From Gammaproteobacteria bacterium (GTDB taxonomy: Bacteria; Pseudomonadota; Gammaproteobacteria; Granulosicoccales; Granulosicoccaceae), in NCBI GenBank assembly GCA_003511825.1, contig DOIU01000432.1, forward strand, positions 1 to 9,041: a DNA stretch of 9,041 bases. The letters are read 5' to 3'. Position numbers and translations under genes: made by a program. Under the pieces are notes generated by a model that was given only the letters and a program-made list of their open reading frames with translations, made no database searches and had not been told where the DNA came from. This document shows positions 1 through 7,641 of the stretch, in pieces; positions within the stretch are counted from its first letter, which is position 1, and every line of letters starts with the position of its first letter.

Positions 1-1
1 C

Positions 2-1699
2 TGGCAATGGCGCACCACCTGGGGCAAGTTCCAAACCAAAGGCTTTGAGGACTACCGCGAGTGGAACTACGCCCAAGAAGAATACAACCCGGAAGTTGCC
101 GCGAAAATCGCCAATATTCCCGTTGAGCAGATTTACCAGGCCGCCGAGTGGATGGCCAATCCCAACGCCGACGGCAGTCGCAAGAAAACCTCGCTCGGCA
201 TCGAGAAAGGGTTTTACTGGTCCAATAACACCGGCAACACCAACGCGGTCAGCTCATTGGCAACGATTTGCGGCGCTGGCGGCCGGCCCGGCCAAGTGGT
301 TGGCCGGTTTGGTGGCCATCAACGCGGCGGCACTGCCGGTGGCGGCTATCCGCGCAATAAGTCACCGCAGAAGCGCCCGGGCCGTCGTCGCCAGGCATTG
401 GATTGCGACCGTTACTTCTACTCCGGTAATACCCGACTGGCGCACGTGGTCGGCACCACCTGGATTCAGGCGATGTGCGGGTCTGGTGGGTTGAACAGCA
501 AGTTTGAAGAACTCGTGACCAACAACCCGCACCAAGTCCGCTCGTTTGATCAGGCTGAAATCATCGACACCTTGAAACAGCGCATGGATTCCGGCGGCAC
601 GGTGGTGGTCAACCAAGACATTTATCTGCGTGATCCGATTGGCTCTAAGTTCGCAGATATCGTGCTGCCCGCCGCGACCTGGGGCGAGGAAGACTTTGTC
701 CGCGCCAACGGCGAGCGACGCCTGCGTCTGTACTCCAAGTTTTACGACGCCCCTGGTGATTCCAAGCCCGATTGGTGGATTTTCGCGCAGCTCGGCAAGC
801 GGATGGGCTTTGACGGCTTTGACTGGAAAAACGCCAACGAAGTCTGCGAAGAGTCCTCGCGCTTCAGCCGGGGTAACCGCAAGGCCTACCATATGATCAA
901 GGTGGCTGCGCACGCCGAGGGTAAAACCCTGCACGAAAAACTGCGTGAACTCGGCACAGACGGTATTCAAGGTCCGACGTTTTATAACTACAAGACCGGT
1001 GAGCTGCTGGGTACCAAACGCTTACACGATACCACCATCACGCCCGAACAAATGGCCGCCGAGGGTCGCACCCAAGGCGCTAATATGGTGAACAAGAAAG
1101 GCACACACTTTAACTCGCAAACCGGCAAGGTGAACATTCAGAAGCACCCCTGGAGTCTCTTCTCTGACTATTGGGCGTGGATGAAACCCAAAGGCGAGGA
1201 GCTGTGGCATACCAATGGCCGCATCAACGAAATCTGGCAATCGGGCTTTGATGATGTGGACCGTCGCGCCTACATCGCTCAGCGCTGGCCGGAGAACTGG
1301 ACGGAGATTCACCCCGACGATGCCAAAGCGCGCGGTATCGAGTCAGGCGATCAAATCCTGCTCTACTCCGAGCGCGTGCCCAACTTTAAGCAAACCATCA
1401 AGGGCGTGCACGGCAGCGACTTTAACTTTGACGACCTGATGAAAAACGGCTGGATTAAGCTGGATAAAGCTGCGGTCACCGCCGTCGCGTTAGTCACGCC
1501 GCACGTCAAGCAGGGCACCATGTACTCGTATTTCATCTACAATGCCCAGCCTTCCAACGCTCTGCAAGGCCGCGTGCCTGACCAGATCAGCGGCAACTAC
1601 AATTACAAAATGGGCATGGCGAAGGTGAAAAAGATTGGCGAGTCAAAATACAAGCATGAGTTCCGATCCTTCTCGTTTGCGCCGAGAAACATCGTCTAA
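2..1699 (+). CDS. AioA/IdrA-like molybdopterin oxidoreductase large subunit, C-terminal part (5' truncated by window edge)
   Basis: The reading frame is open from base 2 to the TAA at 1697-1699, giving 565 visible residues; the N-terminal part, which should carry the iron-sulfur site, lies outside the window. The protein belongs to the Mo-bisPGD (DMSO reductase) superfamily and most resembles arsenite oxidase AioA and the related iodate reductase IdrA. Visible family landmarks are RFGGHQ (305-322), aligning with the AioA RMGGHQ segment whose Arg and His line the substrate pocket; ADIVLPAATWGEE (about 653-691), ANGERRLRL (about 704-730), HTNGRINEIWQSG (about 1208-1246) and EIHPDD (about 1305-1322). 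The end (SFSFAPRNIV) resembles the AioA C-terminus. A basic stretch, RNKSPQKRPGRRR, lies at about 352-390. Such enzymes usually act in the periplasm with a Rieske partner, not visible here. No IdrP-like peroxidase gene follows. The family is clear, but the substrate (arsenite, iodate or another oxyanion) cannot be decided. Confidence 0.88.
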   Translation, partial: WQWRTTWGKFQTKGFEDYREWNYAQEEYNPEVAAKIANIPVEQIYQAAEWMANPNADGSRKKTSLGIEKGFYWSNNTGNTNAVSSLATICGAGGRPGQVVGRFGGHQRGGTAGGGYPRNKSPQKRPGRRRQALDCDRYFYSGNTRLAHVVGTTWIQAMCGSGGLNSKFEELVTNNPHQVRSFDQAEIIDTLKQRMDSGGTVVVNQDIYLRDPIGSKFADIVLPAATWGEEDFVRANGERRLRLYSKFYDAPGDSKPDWWIFAQLGKRMGFDGFDWKNANEVCEESSRFSRGNRKAYHMIKVAAHAEGKTLHEKLRELGTDGIQGPTFYNYKTGELLGTKRLHDTTITPEQMAAEGRTQGANMVNKKGTHFNSQTGKVNIQKHPWSLFSDYWAWMKPKGEELWHTNGRINEIWQSGFDDVDRRAYIAQRWPENWTEIHPDDAKARGIESGDQILLYSERVPNFKQTIKGVHGSDFNFDDLMKNGWIKLDKAAVTAVALVTPHVKQGTMYSYFIYNAQPSNALQGRVPDQISGNYNYKMGMAKVKKIGESKYKHEFRSFSFAPRNIV

Positions 1700-1734
1700 T
1701 CCGCCTCCGAAGGATAGGCTCGAGGGTGGCCTTA

Positions 1735-1753
1735 GAGCCTGTCTAGAGTCTCT
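1735..1753 (+). repeat. left terminal inverted repeat of the MITE-like element
   Basis: GAGCCTGTCTAGAGTCTCT pairs with the right-end copy at 1876-1894, differing only at the twelfth base (G versus A). TTA immediately precedes it. Confidence 0.8.
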
Positions 1754-1875
1754 GTGCCGTAGCGAGAATTCGATGATTTGAGCCAGATTATTTTCCGATT
1801 TGAGGCGCATAGTTGCCCTACGCAACGAAAATCGGGGAAAAAGCTGGCCAAACTCAGCGGATTCGCAGCCGGTAG

Positions 1876-1894
1876 AGAGACTTTAGACAGGCTC
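1876..1894 (-). repeat. right terminal inverted repeat of the MITE-like element
   Basis: Read on the - strand this is GAGCCTGTCTAAAGTCTCT, matching the left end in 18 of 19 positions. TTA immediately follows on the + strand, duplicating the trinucleotide at 1732-1734. Confidence 0.8.
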
Positions 1895-1910
1895 TTATCG
1901 CCACCCTTTT

Positions 1911-3323
1911 TTAATCGGCTTCAACGAAATCGTCGACCGCACCCGGCAGGTCTGCAGACGCGGGCGCCAAGTGATGCTCTTTAATCAATCGGCGCAAACG
2001 CGGGCGGGAGACTTTGAGGATTTCGCAGGCATGTCCCTTGTGCCAATCCACGGCATCCAAGACGCGCAAGACGTGGTGTTTCTCCATATGATGCAAGCTG
2101 TTCAGGGGCGCGTTGGCATCATCGCTGCCCGTCGCTAAAGCGTCTGTTCCGGCCACGGCAAATGTGGCCGCCAGCTCTGCGGGCAATAGGGCCATTGAGA
2201 TGGTATTGGTCGAGGACAGGGCTACGGCTTTGAGCAAGACATTTTCCAGCTGACGAACATTGCCATGCCAGGGATAACGATGGAACACATCCAGCACATC
2301 GTTGTGAATGCGATCGACGTGCTTGTGCAGCTCTTTGTTCACGCGCGCCAGCAAAGTTTGGATCAATAGGTCGATATCCTCCATGCGCTCACGCAGCGGT
2401 GGGATATGAATGCTCACCACTTGTAAGCGGTAGTAGAGATCTTCCCGAAACCGCCCTTCTGCCACGCGCTCGGGCAAATTCACATTGGTCGCCGCGATAA
2501 TCCGCGCGTTGGTGGTGAGGGCTTTTTTTCCACCGAGCGGCGTGAACTCTTTGTTTTGCAGCACACGCAGTAACTTGGCTTGCATGCCAATGGATAACTC
2601 ACCGATCTCATCCAGAAAAATGGTGCCATTATTGGCCAAGGAAAACTTACCCGGCTGGCGCGCAATCGCACCGGTGAAGGCTCCTTTCTCATGACCGAAC
2701 ATGTCGGATTCGAGTAAGGTCTCGACCAACGCTGCGCAGTTGATCACAACAAAGGGGCCGTCGGCATGGGCGGAGTTATTGTGCACGGCACGCGCGACCA
2801 ACTCCTTGCCCGTGCCCGATTCGCCGGTGATCAAGACCGTTGCCGGGCTGCCCGCGACCAGACCGATGGTTTTAAAGATGGTGCGCATCTGGGAGGACTG
2901 CCCGACCATTTCAGACTTGTCGTACTTGCTGTTGTTCACCGTGAGTTTTCGTGACTGCTCGCGCGTGTCGTCCAGTATTCTGGCGATGGCTTCATCCAGC
3001 TCATGAATATCGATCGGTTTATGGATATAGTCTTCTGCGCCATCCTGCATGGCTTTGATGGTGCTCGCCATATCATGATGGGCCGTGATCATAATGATGT
3101 GTGTGTTGGGCAGCGACTTTTTGAGTGCGGGTAATGCCTCCAAGCCTGACTGCCCCGGCAAACGGATGTCGAGTATCAGCAGCTGCGGCTTGACCTCCAC
3201 AGCAACCTGGCCGCCGGCCTCCACATCGTGCTCATAATACACTTCGTGCCCCTGTGATTGCAGATGCAAACTCAGGGTTTTGCAGCTGGCAATGTCGTCA
3301 TCGATAATCAGAATACGGCTCAT
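1911..3323 (-). CDS. NtrC-family sigma-54-dependent response regulator
   Basis: A 470-residue protein with the complete three-domain NtrC layout. The receiver domain (about 1-120) has the acidic pocket D8-D10, phospho-acceptor D52 in LILDIRLPG, T80 and K102 in IHKP. The AAA+ domain (about 139-375) has Walker A GESGTGKE (167-174), the sigma-54 contact loop GAFTGA (214-219), Walker B GTIFLDE (233-239) and an arginine-finger region FREDLYYRL. The C-terminus (about 405-450) holds a Fis-type helix-turn-helix, with ACEILKVSRPRLRRLI as the likely recognition part. All residues needed for phosphorylation-dependent activation of RpoN promoters are present. Its ATG lies within the last codons of the upstream kinase gene (26-bp overlap), implying translational coupling and a cognate pair. 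Its targets are unknown. By analogy with AioR the neighbouring molybdoenzyme operon is a candidate; AtoC- or ZraR-like roles are alternatives. Confidence 0.95.
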   Translation of the reverse strand: MSRILIIDDDIASCKTLSLHLQSQGHEVYYEHDVEAGGQVAVEVKPQLLILDIRLPGQSGLEALPALKKSLPNTHIIMITAHHDMASTIKAMQDGAEDYIHKPIDIHELDEAIARILDDTREQSRKLTVNNSKYDKSEMVGQSSQMRTIFKTIGLVAGSPATVLITGESGTGKELVARAVHNNSAHADGPFVVINCAALVETLLESDMFGHEKGAFTGAIARQPGKFSLANNGTIFLDEIGELSIGMQAKLLRVLQNKEFTPLGGKKALTTNARIIAATNVNLPERVAEGRFREDLYYRLQVVSIHIPPLRERMEDIDLLIQTLLARVNKELHKHVDRIHNDVLDVFHRYPWHGNVRQLENVLLKAVALSSTNTISMALLPAELAATFAVAGTDALATGSDDANAPLNSLHHMEKHHVLRVLDAVDWHKGHACEILKVSRPRLRRLIKEHHLAPASADLPGAVDDFVEAD

Positions 3324-5799
3324 TGACTACTTCCGGTAAATCAGTTTCGTTAGTGGTCGGCAGCGTGACGATCACCGTCAGTCCCTGTTCTGCGTCTTCG
3401 ATGATCACGCTACCCTGGTGTTGCTTTACGATTTGCTCAACGATGGATAAACCAAGCCCAGTACCTGTCGGTTTGGTCGTATAAAAGGGCTCAAACACGC
3501 GCGTTTTTTCTGCGTCGGTCATACCGGGCCCGTTGTCCCACACACTCACACGCACCGCCATGCCCGAGGCATCCAGATACATGCCCGCGGTCACCACCAC
3601 CTGACGCTCGCTCTCCGGCAAACCGGCAACGGCTTGGACGGCGTTGAGAATCAAGTTGGCAAACACCTGCCGCAGCTTGTGCGCATCCGCCGGCACACTG
3701 GCCAGGCCTGGGTCGCAGTTGAGCGTGAGCTGGACCTGGGTGGTATCAAAGACCTTCTGCAAACTGACCACGGAACGCTGGATCAGGGTTGCAATATTCA
3801 CCCACTCCAAATGCAGGGCATCCGGGCGGACATAATTCAGAATGTCTTCGAGGATGGACTCCATATACAGCACCTGGTCGAGCGCGATTTGCGACAACTC
3901 GTACTGCTGCTCACGAGGTTGATCCGCGATGATCTGCAGCCCCATCTTGACCGACGACAAGGGGTTGCGCAAATCGTGGGCAATCATGCTGGCGACACGC
4001 CCCATTTCCGTCAAGGCTTGTGTGCGCGCCAACTCGCGATTGCGCTCATCGACTTCCGCCTGCAACCGCTTGCGCTCAGAGATGTCCTCTTTGACGGCCA
4101 CAAAGTGGGTGATATCGCCTGTGGTACTGCTCAAGCCCGAGATCACCGCTGACTCCCAATAGAGTTCGCCGTTTTTTCGCCGGTTATGAAACTCGCCGCG
4201 CCACTCTTGGCCCGCCGTCACCCGCTGCCACAGCAACCCGTAGTCGCCTGTGGGGGTTTCGCCGGACTTCAGGAACCGGGGATTTTTGCCCAGTACTTCT
4301 TGCGGCGTATAGCCCGTGACCTCGCAAAACTTGGGGTTCACGTATTCAATCTCGCCGGCGTTGTTGGTGATCAAGACAATACTCGGACTTTGCTCCACCA
4401 CGCGTGATAAGCGGCGCACGCGCTCTTCGGCTTCTCGCTCGCTCGTGATGTCTTCGGCCAGGATGGTGAGGCCGTTGAGCGTATTGCCAGTATCCACCAG
4501 CGGCGTGATGTGGCAAGACAACAAATGCCGAACGCCATCGCGCGACGCCAAATACAGCTCAATGTCGCGGGTGGCCGAGCGGTTGTCGGCCCGATCAAAG
4601 TCCTGCAATAACTCGCGCAGCCGACGTTGGTCGCGCGCCTCGGGTAAACACCCGTAGAAAGAACCATTCAGCAACTGGGCACATGCCACCCCGACCATAT
4701 CGCCAAAAAACGCGTTGCAGAACCGCATACGCCCCTGAAGATCAATCTCCACCGCCGCCATCTGGATATGCTCGAGTGTTTGGCGAAAGCGTTGCTCGTA
4801 GGCCCGTTGCGCCTCCACCAATCGGTGCCGCAAGTCAGCTCGCGACAGAATCAAGGCAATCGACAAGGCCGCTGCGGATAAGATCAGATAGAGCACACTG
4901 TGTGTCGAGACGAACCGACTCAACCCCGGCTGCTCGCTCGCCGACAAACGCGAGACAATCTTCCACACGCGCTGTCCGTGTTGATGCTCCGCCGCGACAC
5001 CGCGCGTCTGGGCCAAATGGATCGTGGTAAAGGTAAACGCCCCTTCGCGCGTGACAAACTGCCCCGCGTCATCACCGCGCACCCGTTGCCAGGATAGCGG
5101 AAAGCGGTCAGCGATGCGAAACCCCGCTCGCGAGAACGCATCGAGCATTTTGCGACCCTGGTAATTCAGCACCAACATGCCGCGACGCTCGCCGTTATCA
5201 TCAAACACCGGTGCCGCAAAGCGCATCATCGGCTTTAAGGGCTGCTCAATCTCGCCGTGCTCAACGTTCAGATCCAGCGGGGAGATATACACCTGGTCAG
5301 GCCCAAGCGTCGCCGTCTCTTGGAAATAATAGCGATTGGCTTTGTTTTGCAACGCGTGCTCAGCGGTGCGCTCGGCCACGCCGCTCACATCATTGACCCG
5401 CAGCAGCTCCCAGCCTTGGTTATCGATAAAGCGCACTTGATCGTACAGGGCCTTCTCAGCTATCAAGGTAGCGAACAGCTGCGCGACGATGTCCGCATCG
5501 AGCACGGCTTGTGCGCCTGGTGAGCCAGTGCCTGCGGTATCAAACCCGCGCGTGCCCACAAAGGTTGATAGGAAACGCAGATCGGAGATGGCATTGCCCA
5601 AGTCTGTGCTTAAGGCGTTTTTTGCCAAACCGACGTTGATCGATTCTTCACTGTTGACCTGTATGGTCTGCGTTTGCGTTTCGGCCATAAAATGCGCGAA
5701 AAACGCAACCAACAGTAACGCCGCAAACGGTATGAGGTAAGTGAGATAGCTGATGAGTCTCGACGAGACTGTGAATGACTGCCGCAACTCCTCCTTCAC
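3298..5799 (-). CDS. membrane sensor histidine kinase with Cache-like sensor and two PAS domains
   Basis: An 833-residue hybrid-free kinase. TM1 lies at about 16-39 (YLIPFAALLLVAFFAHF) and TM2 at about 300-320 (VLYLILSAAALSIALIL). The roughly 260-residue loop between them reads as a double-Cache-type periplasmic sensor: QVRFIDNQGWELLRVN, NKANRYYFQET, YISPLDLNVEHGEIE, RFAAPVFDDNGERRG. Two cytoplasmic PAS domains follow (about 335-455 and 465-585), the second with the typical EYVNPKFCEVTGYTPQEVLGK. The HisKA domain has the H-box ASMIAHDLRNPLSS with phospho-acceptor H608. The ATPase domain has N-box NLILNAVQA (715-723), G1 box WDNGPGM (D755) and G2 box TGTGLGLSIV (about 776-785). The start is GTG; a GAGG ribosome-binding site sits 8 bases upstream and no better ATG is in frame. 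It overlaps the response regulator gene downstream. The ligand is unknown: Cache sensors bind small molecules, and the PAS pair might sense redox state or a cofactor. Confidence 0.93.
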   Translation of the reverse strand: MKEELRQSFTVSSRLISYLTYLIPFAALLLVAFFAHFMAETQTQTIQVNSEESINVGLAKNALSTDLGNAISDLRFLSTFVGTRGFDTAGTGSPGAQAVLDADIVAQLFATLIAEKALYDQVRFIDNQGWELLRVNDVSGVAERTAEHALQNKANRYYFQETATLGPDQVYISPLDLNVEHGEIEQPLKPMMRFAAPVFDDNGERRGMLVLNYQGRKMLDAFSRAGFRIADRFPLSWQRVRGDDAGQFVTREGAFTFTTIHLAQTRGVAAEHQHGQRVWKIVSRLSASEQPGLSRFVSTHSVLYLILSAAALSIALILSRADLRHRLVEAQRAYEQRFRQTLEHIQMAAVEIDLQGRMRFCNAFFGDMVGVACAQLLNGSFYGCLPEARDQRRLRELLQDFDRADNRSATRDIELYLASRDGVRHLLSCHITPLVDTGNTLNGLTILAEDITSEREAEERVRRLSRVVEQSPSIVLITNNAGEIEYVNPKFCEVTGYTPQEVLGKNPRFLKSGETPTGDYGLLWQRVTAGQEWRGEFHNRRKNGELYWESAVISGLSSTTGDITHFVAVKEDISERKRLQAEVDERNRELARTQALTEMGRVASMIAHDLRNPLSSVKMGLQIIADQPREQQYELSQIALDQVLYMESILEDILNYVRPDALHLEWVNIATLIQRSVVSLQKVFDTTQVQLTLNCDPGLASVPADAHKLRQVFANLILNAVQAVAGLPESERQVVVTAGMYLDASGMAVRVSVWDNGPGMTDAEKTRVFEPFYTTKPTGTGLGLSIVEQIVKQHQGSVIIEDAEQGLTVIVTLPTTNETDLPEVVNEPYSDYR

Positions 5800-6007
5800 G
5801 CAGGATACCTCATATCGCGCATCAATCGATTTCGTTCAGTACAAGCGGTAACTCTTGAGAACAGTGGTACAGCGGCATTCAGCAGACGCTAGAAACCACC
5901 GTTCTTATAGTGATTGATTAAATCAGGTATACGGTAATCTTCCTTGACGAAGCTCAATTCATCGGGCGAAGTGCAGTCAATTGGCAGGAATGAGCCCTGC
6001 AAACGCT
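5800..6007. other. 208-bp gap between hydroxy-acid dehydrogenase and kinase genes
   Basis: This lies downstream of the dehydrogenase stop codon and upstream of the kinase GTG on the - strand. It holds the kinase ribosome-binding site (GAGG about 5808-5811) and probably its promoter, but I found no convincing -35/-10 pair: TATAAG occurs on the - strand near 5905-5910 without a good -35 at the right distance. No clear rho-independent terminator separates the dehydrogenase from the kinase, so read-through cannot be excluded. Most of the region is an open frame, described separately at 5889-6014. Confidence 0.5.
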
Positions 6008-6014
6008 TTAGCAA
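5889..6014 (-). other. possible small ORF or gene remnant after the dehydrogenase gene
   Basis: On the - strand a frame closed by TAG at 5889-5891 reads back without interruption into the end of the dehydrogenase gene. From a TTG at 6012-6014, overlapping the dehydrogenase stop, it would encode 41 residues ending DYRIPDLINHYKNGGF. The composition (charged residues, aromatics, a plausible amphipathic tail) looks more protein-like than typical shadow frames. There is no ATG and no good ribosome-binding site, however. It could be the tail of a decayed gene, a coupled small protein, or chance. I do not recognise the sequence. Confidence 0.25.
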
Positions 6015-7165
6015 TCCCGTCGGTAGCGCAGATTCTCTCGGCTGAGTTGATCAAGTCGCGTGACACCCATCAGTTTCATATCGCGTTCGATCTCTGTGCG
6101 CAAATTGCCTAACGCACGCTCGACGCCGGCTTGCCCGGCGGCGGCCAGTGCATAGAGATACATGCGCCCGCCAGAGCACGCCTTGGCGCCCAGTGACAAG
6201 GCTTTGAGCACATGGGTGCCCCGCTGAATGCCGCCTTCGCAGATCACGTCGAGCTTATCCCCCACGGCATCACAGATCTCGGCGAGCTGATCAAACGGGC
6301 TGCGAGAGCCGTCCAACTGACGGCCACCATGATTAGACACCATAATGCCCGTGCACCCGATATCCACGGCGCGCTTGGCGTCCTCAACGCTCATGATCCC
6401 CTTCAACGCGAACTGCCCGTTCCACTGCGCACAGAGCTTCTCGGCGTCTTTCCAGTTCATTGATTGATCCAGCATGGTGGAAAAATAGTCTCCCACTGAC
6501 ACCGCCAGATTGGTGCCCTGCGACACATGACCAGACAGATGCGGCATGTCGAATTTTTCTTTGGTGAAGAAGTGCCAGGCCCAGGCCGGGTGCGCGGCAA
6601 AACTGAGCACTGAGCGCGGCGTCAGTTTGGGTGGAGAGGTAAATCCGGTGCGTAGATCACGCTCACGATTGCCGCCAGTGATGGTGTCAACCGTCAAGGC
6701 CATCACATTAAAATTCGCCGCCCTTGCCCGTTCCAGCAGGGCGTCATTCAGGCCACGATCCTTATGAAAGTAAAACTGAAACATCTTGGGCGAATCGGTG
6801 ATTTGGGCAATCTCCTCCACCGTCACCGTCGCCAGGGACGACACGCCAAACATCGTGCCGTACGACGCTGCCGCTCTGCCGACCGCGCGCTCGCCCTCGT
6901 GATGGAACAAGCGCTGCAAGGCCGTTGGCGCGCAATACACCGGCATCGCCAGCTTCTGCCCCATGACTTCCACAGACATATCCACTTCTTCAACACCGGC
7001 GAGCACGTTCGGCACAAGGTCACAATCGCCGTAGGCCGCCGTGTTGCGCCGGTAGGTTTGTTCATCATCCGCAGCACCATCAATGTAATGGAAAATTGGG
7101 CCCGGCAGGCGGCGTTTCGCCAGTCGACGAAAGTCCTGGAAGTTGTGGCAGTCATTCAGTTGCAT
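6008..7165 (-). CDS. FMN-dependent alpha-hydroxy-acid dehydrogenase (LldD/glycolate oxidase family)
   Basis: A 385-residue full-length member of the family that oxidises 2-hydroxy acids such as L-lactate, glycolate or mandelate to 2-oxo acids with FMN. Visible landmarks are HYIDGAADDEQTYRRN near the N-terminus (active-site Tyr about 27), PTALQRLFHHEGE, FQFYFHKDRG, the ALTVDT strand, K255 in LKGIMSVEDA and the catalytic SNHGGRQLDG with base H279 and R282. The FMN phosphate region reads CEGGIQRGTHVLKALSLGAK then GGRMYLYAL. The family norm is DGG...RRG and IGRPYLYGL, so this copy has Glu310 for the usual ribose-binding Asp and Met for the usual Pro. The ATG at 7163-7165 has a GGGGAG ribosome-binding site. 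It lies 47 bp after the GlcG/HbpS-like gene and is probably in one operon with it, under the divergent GntR regulator. L-lactate is the first guess; the exact substrate is not shown. Confidence 0.92.
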   Translation of the reverse strand: MQLNDCHNFQDFRRLAKRRLPGPIFHYIDGAADDEQTYRRNTAAYGDCDLVPNVLAGVEEVDMSVEVMGQKLAMPVYCAPTALQRLFHHEGERAVGRAAASYGTMFGVSSLATVTVEEIAQITDSPKMFQFYFHKDRGLNDALLERARAANFNVMALTVDTITGGNRERDLRTGFTSPPKLTPRSVLSFAAHPAWAWHFFTKEKFDMPHLSGHVSQGTNLAVSVGDYFSTMLDQSMNWKDAEKLCAQWNGQFALKGIMSVEDAKRAVDIGCTGIMVSNHGGRQLDGSRSPFDQLAEICDAVGDKLDVICEGGIQRGTHVLKALSLGAKACSGGRMYLYALAAAGQAGVERALGNLRTEIERDMKLMGVTRLDQLSRENLRYRRDC

Positions 7166-7212
7166 TGTGTCTCCCCGAGGTGTTGAGATTCATCAGTGAA
7201 CAGCCCTTTGTA

Positions 7213-7641
7213 CTATGTTTGGCGCTGGGACAGAAAATAATCAATACCGGCTTGTGCGCAGGCCATATCTTGGTCGGGTGTGCCGGAGCTTATGCCGATC
7301 CCGCCGACAACATCTTCATCGATGATCACCGGTAGGCCGCCCCCAACGGTGCTGAGACGCCCGCCCACTTCGGTATGAATACCAAAGGCCAGGCTACCCG
7401 GCACGCACACTTTATTGTATTCGTGCGTCGCCTTACGTGCCGCAGCTGCGGTATAGGCTTTATCAACGGCGACCGTTGCGCTGGACACTTTACCGCCATC
7501 CATACGCGCAAAACTTACCGGCGTGCCGGATTCATCAACAACAGCGATGCACATCGGGATGCCAATTTTATCCGCATGCGCCTTGGCGCCAGTGATGAGG
7601 AGTTCGGCATCGTCTAATGACAGTCGTTGGACCGTAAGCAT
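7213..7641 (-). CDS. GlcG/HbpS family protein (heme-binding-like, DUF336)
   Basis: A 142-residue protein spanning the whole GlcG/HbpS domain: LTVQRLSLDDAELLITGAKAHAD, then IPMCIAVVDESGTPVSFARMDGG, a helical segment SATVAVDKAYTAAAARKAT, GGRLSTVGGGLPVIIDEDVVGGIGISSG and the closing DQDMACAQAGIDYF. It has no signal peptide or membrane segment. Members occur beside glycolate, lactate and other hydroxy-acid oxidation genes, and some relatives bind heme or act as accessory sensors; the biochemical role in most operons is unsettled. The ATG at 7639-7641 is preceded by GGAG with 7-base spacing. It is the first gene of the unit transcribed leftwards, with the FMN dehydrogenase next, and its leader carries a GntR operator. 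The family assignment is firm; the function is only inferred from context. Confidence 0.88.
   Translation of the reverse strand: MLTVQRLSLDDAELLITGAKAHADKIGIPMCIAVVDESGTPVSFARMDGGKVSSATVAVDKAYTAAAARKATHEYNKVCVPGSLAFGIHTEVGGRLSTVGGGLPVIIDEDVVGGIGISSGTPDQDMACAQAGIDYFLSQRQT

Larger units (their letters stand above)
1735..1894. mobile_element. MITE-like non-autonomous element, 160 bp, with terminal inverted repeats
   Basis: The left end GAGCCTGTCTAGAGTCTCT (1735-1753) is the inverse complement of the right end (1876-1894) with one mismatch in 19 bases. The element is flanked on both sides by TTA (1732-1734 and 1895-1897), which fits a 3-bp target-site duplication. The interior encodes nothing convincing and is itself an imperfect palindrome: the reverse complement of the left half aligns loosely with the right half, for example CTGGC.CAAA and the GATTCGC/AATTCTCGC segments, so the whole element could fold back. 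TIRs beginning GAG with a short TNA-type duplication would fit an IS5-like parent, but that assignment is a guess. It lies 32 bp after the molybdoenzyme stop codon and about 15 bp from the end of the convergent regulator gene, so it may also act as a transcription barrier between them. Confidence 0.75.

Noticed and set aside
45..494. A 149-residue + strand frame overlapping the molybdoenzyme, suggesting a frameshift in it
   Set aside because: The frame starting at base 2 is continuous and its residues through 152-500 (GFYWSNNTGNTN, RFGGHQRGG, HVVGTTWIQAM) fit the AioA family. The other frame is Arg/Pro/Ala-rich shadow sequence.
362..970. A 202-residue - strand frame inside the molybdoenzyme gene
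   Set aside because: Antisense shadow of a well-supported coding region, with no family motif.
5983..6000. A short hairpin (GCAGG/CCTGC) after the dehydrogenase gene as a terminator
   Set aside because: The stem has only five pairs, there is no T-tract on either strand, and it would interrupt the small frame described there.
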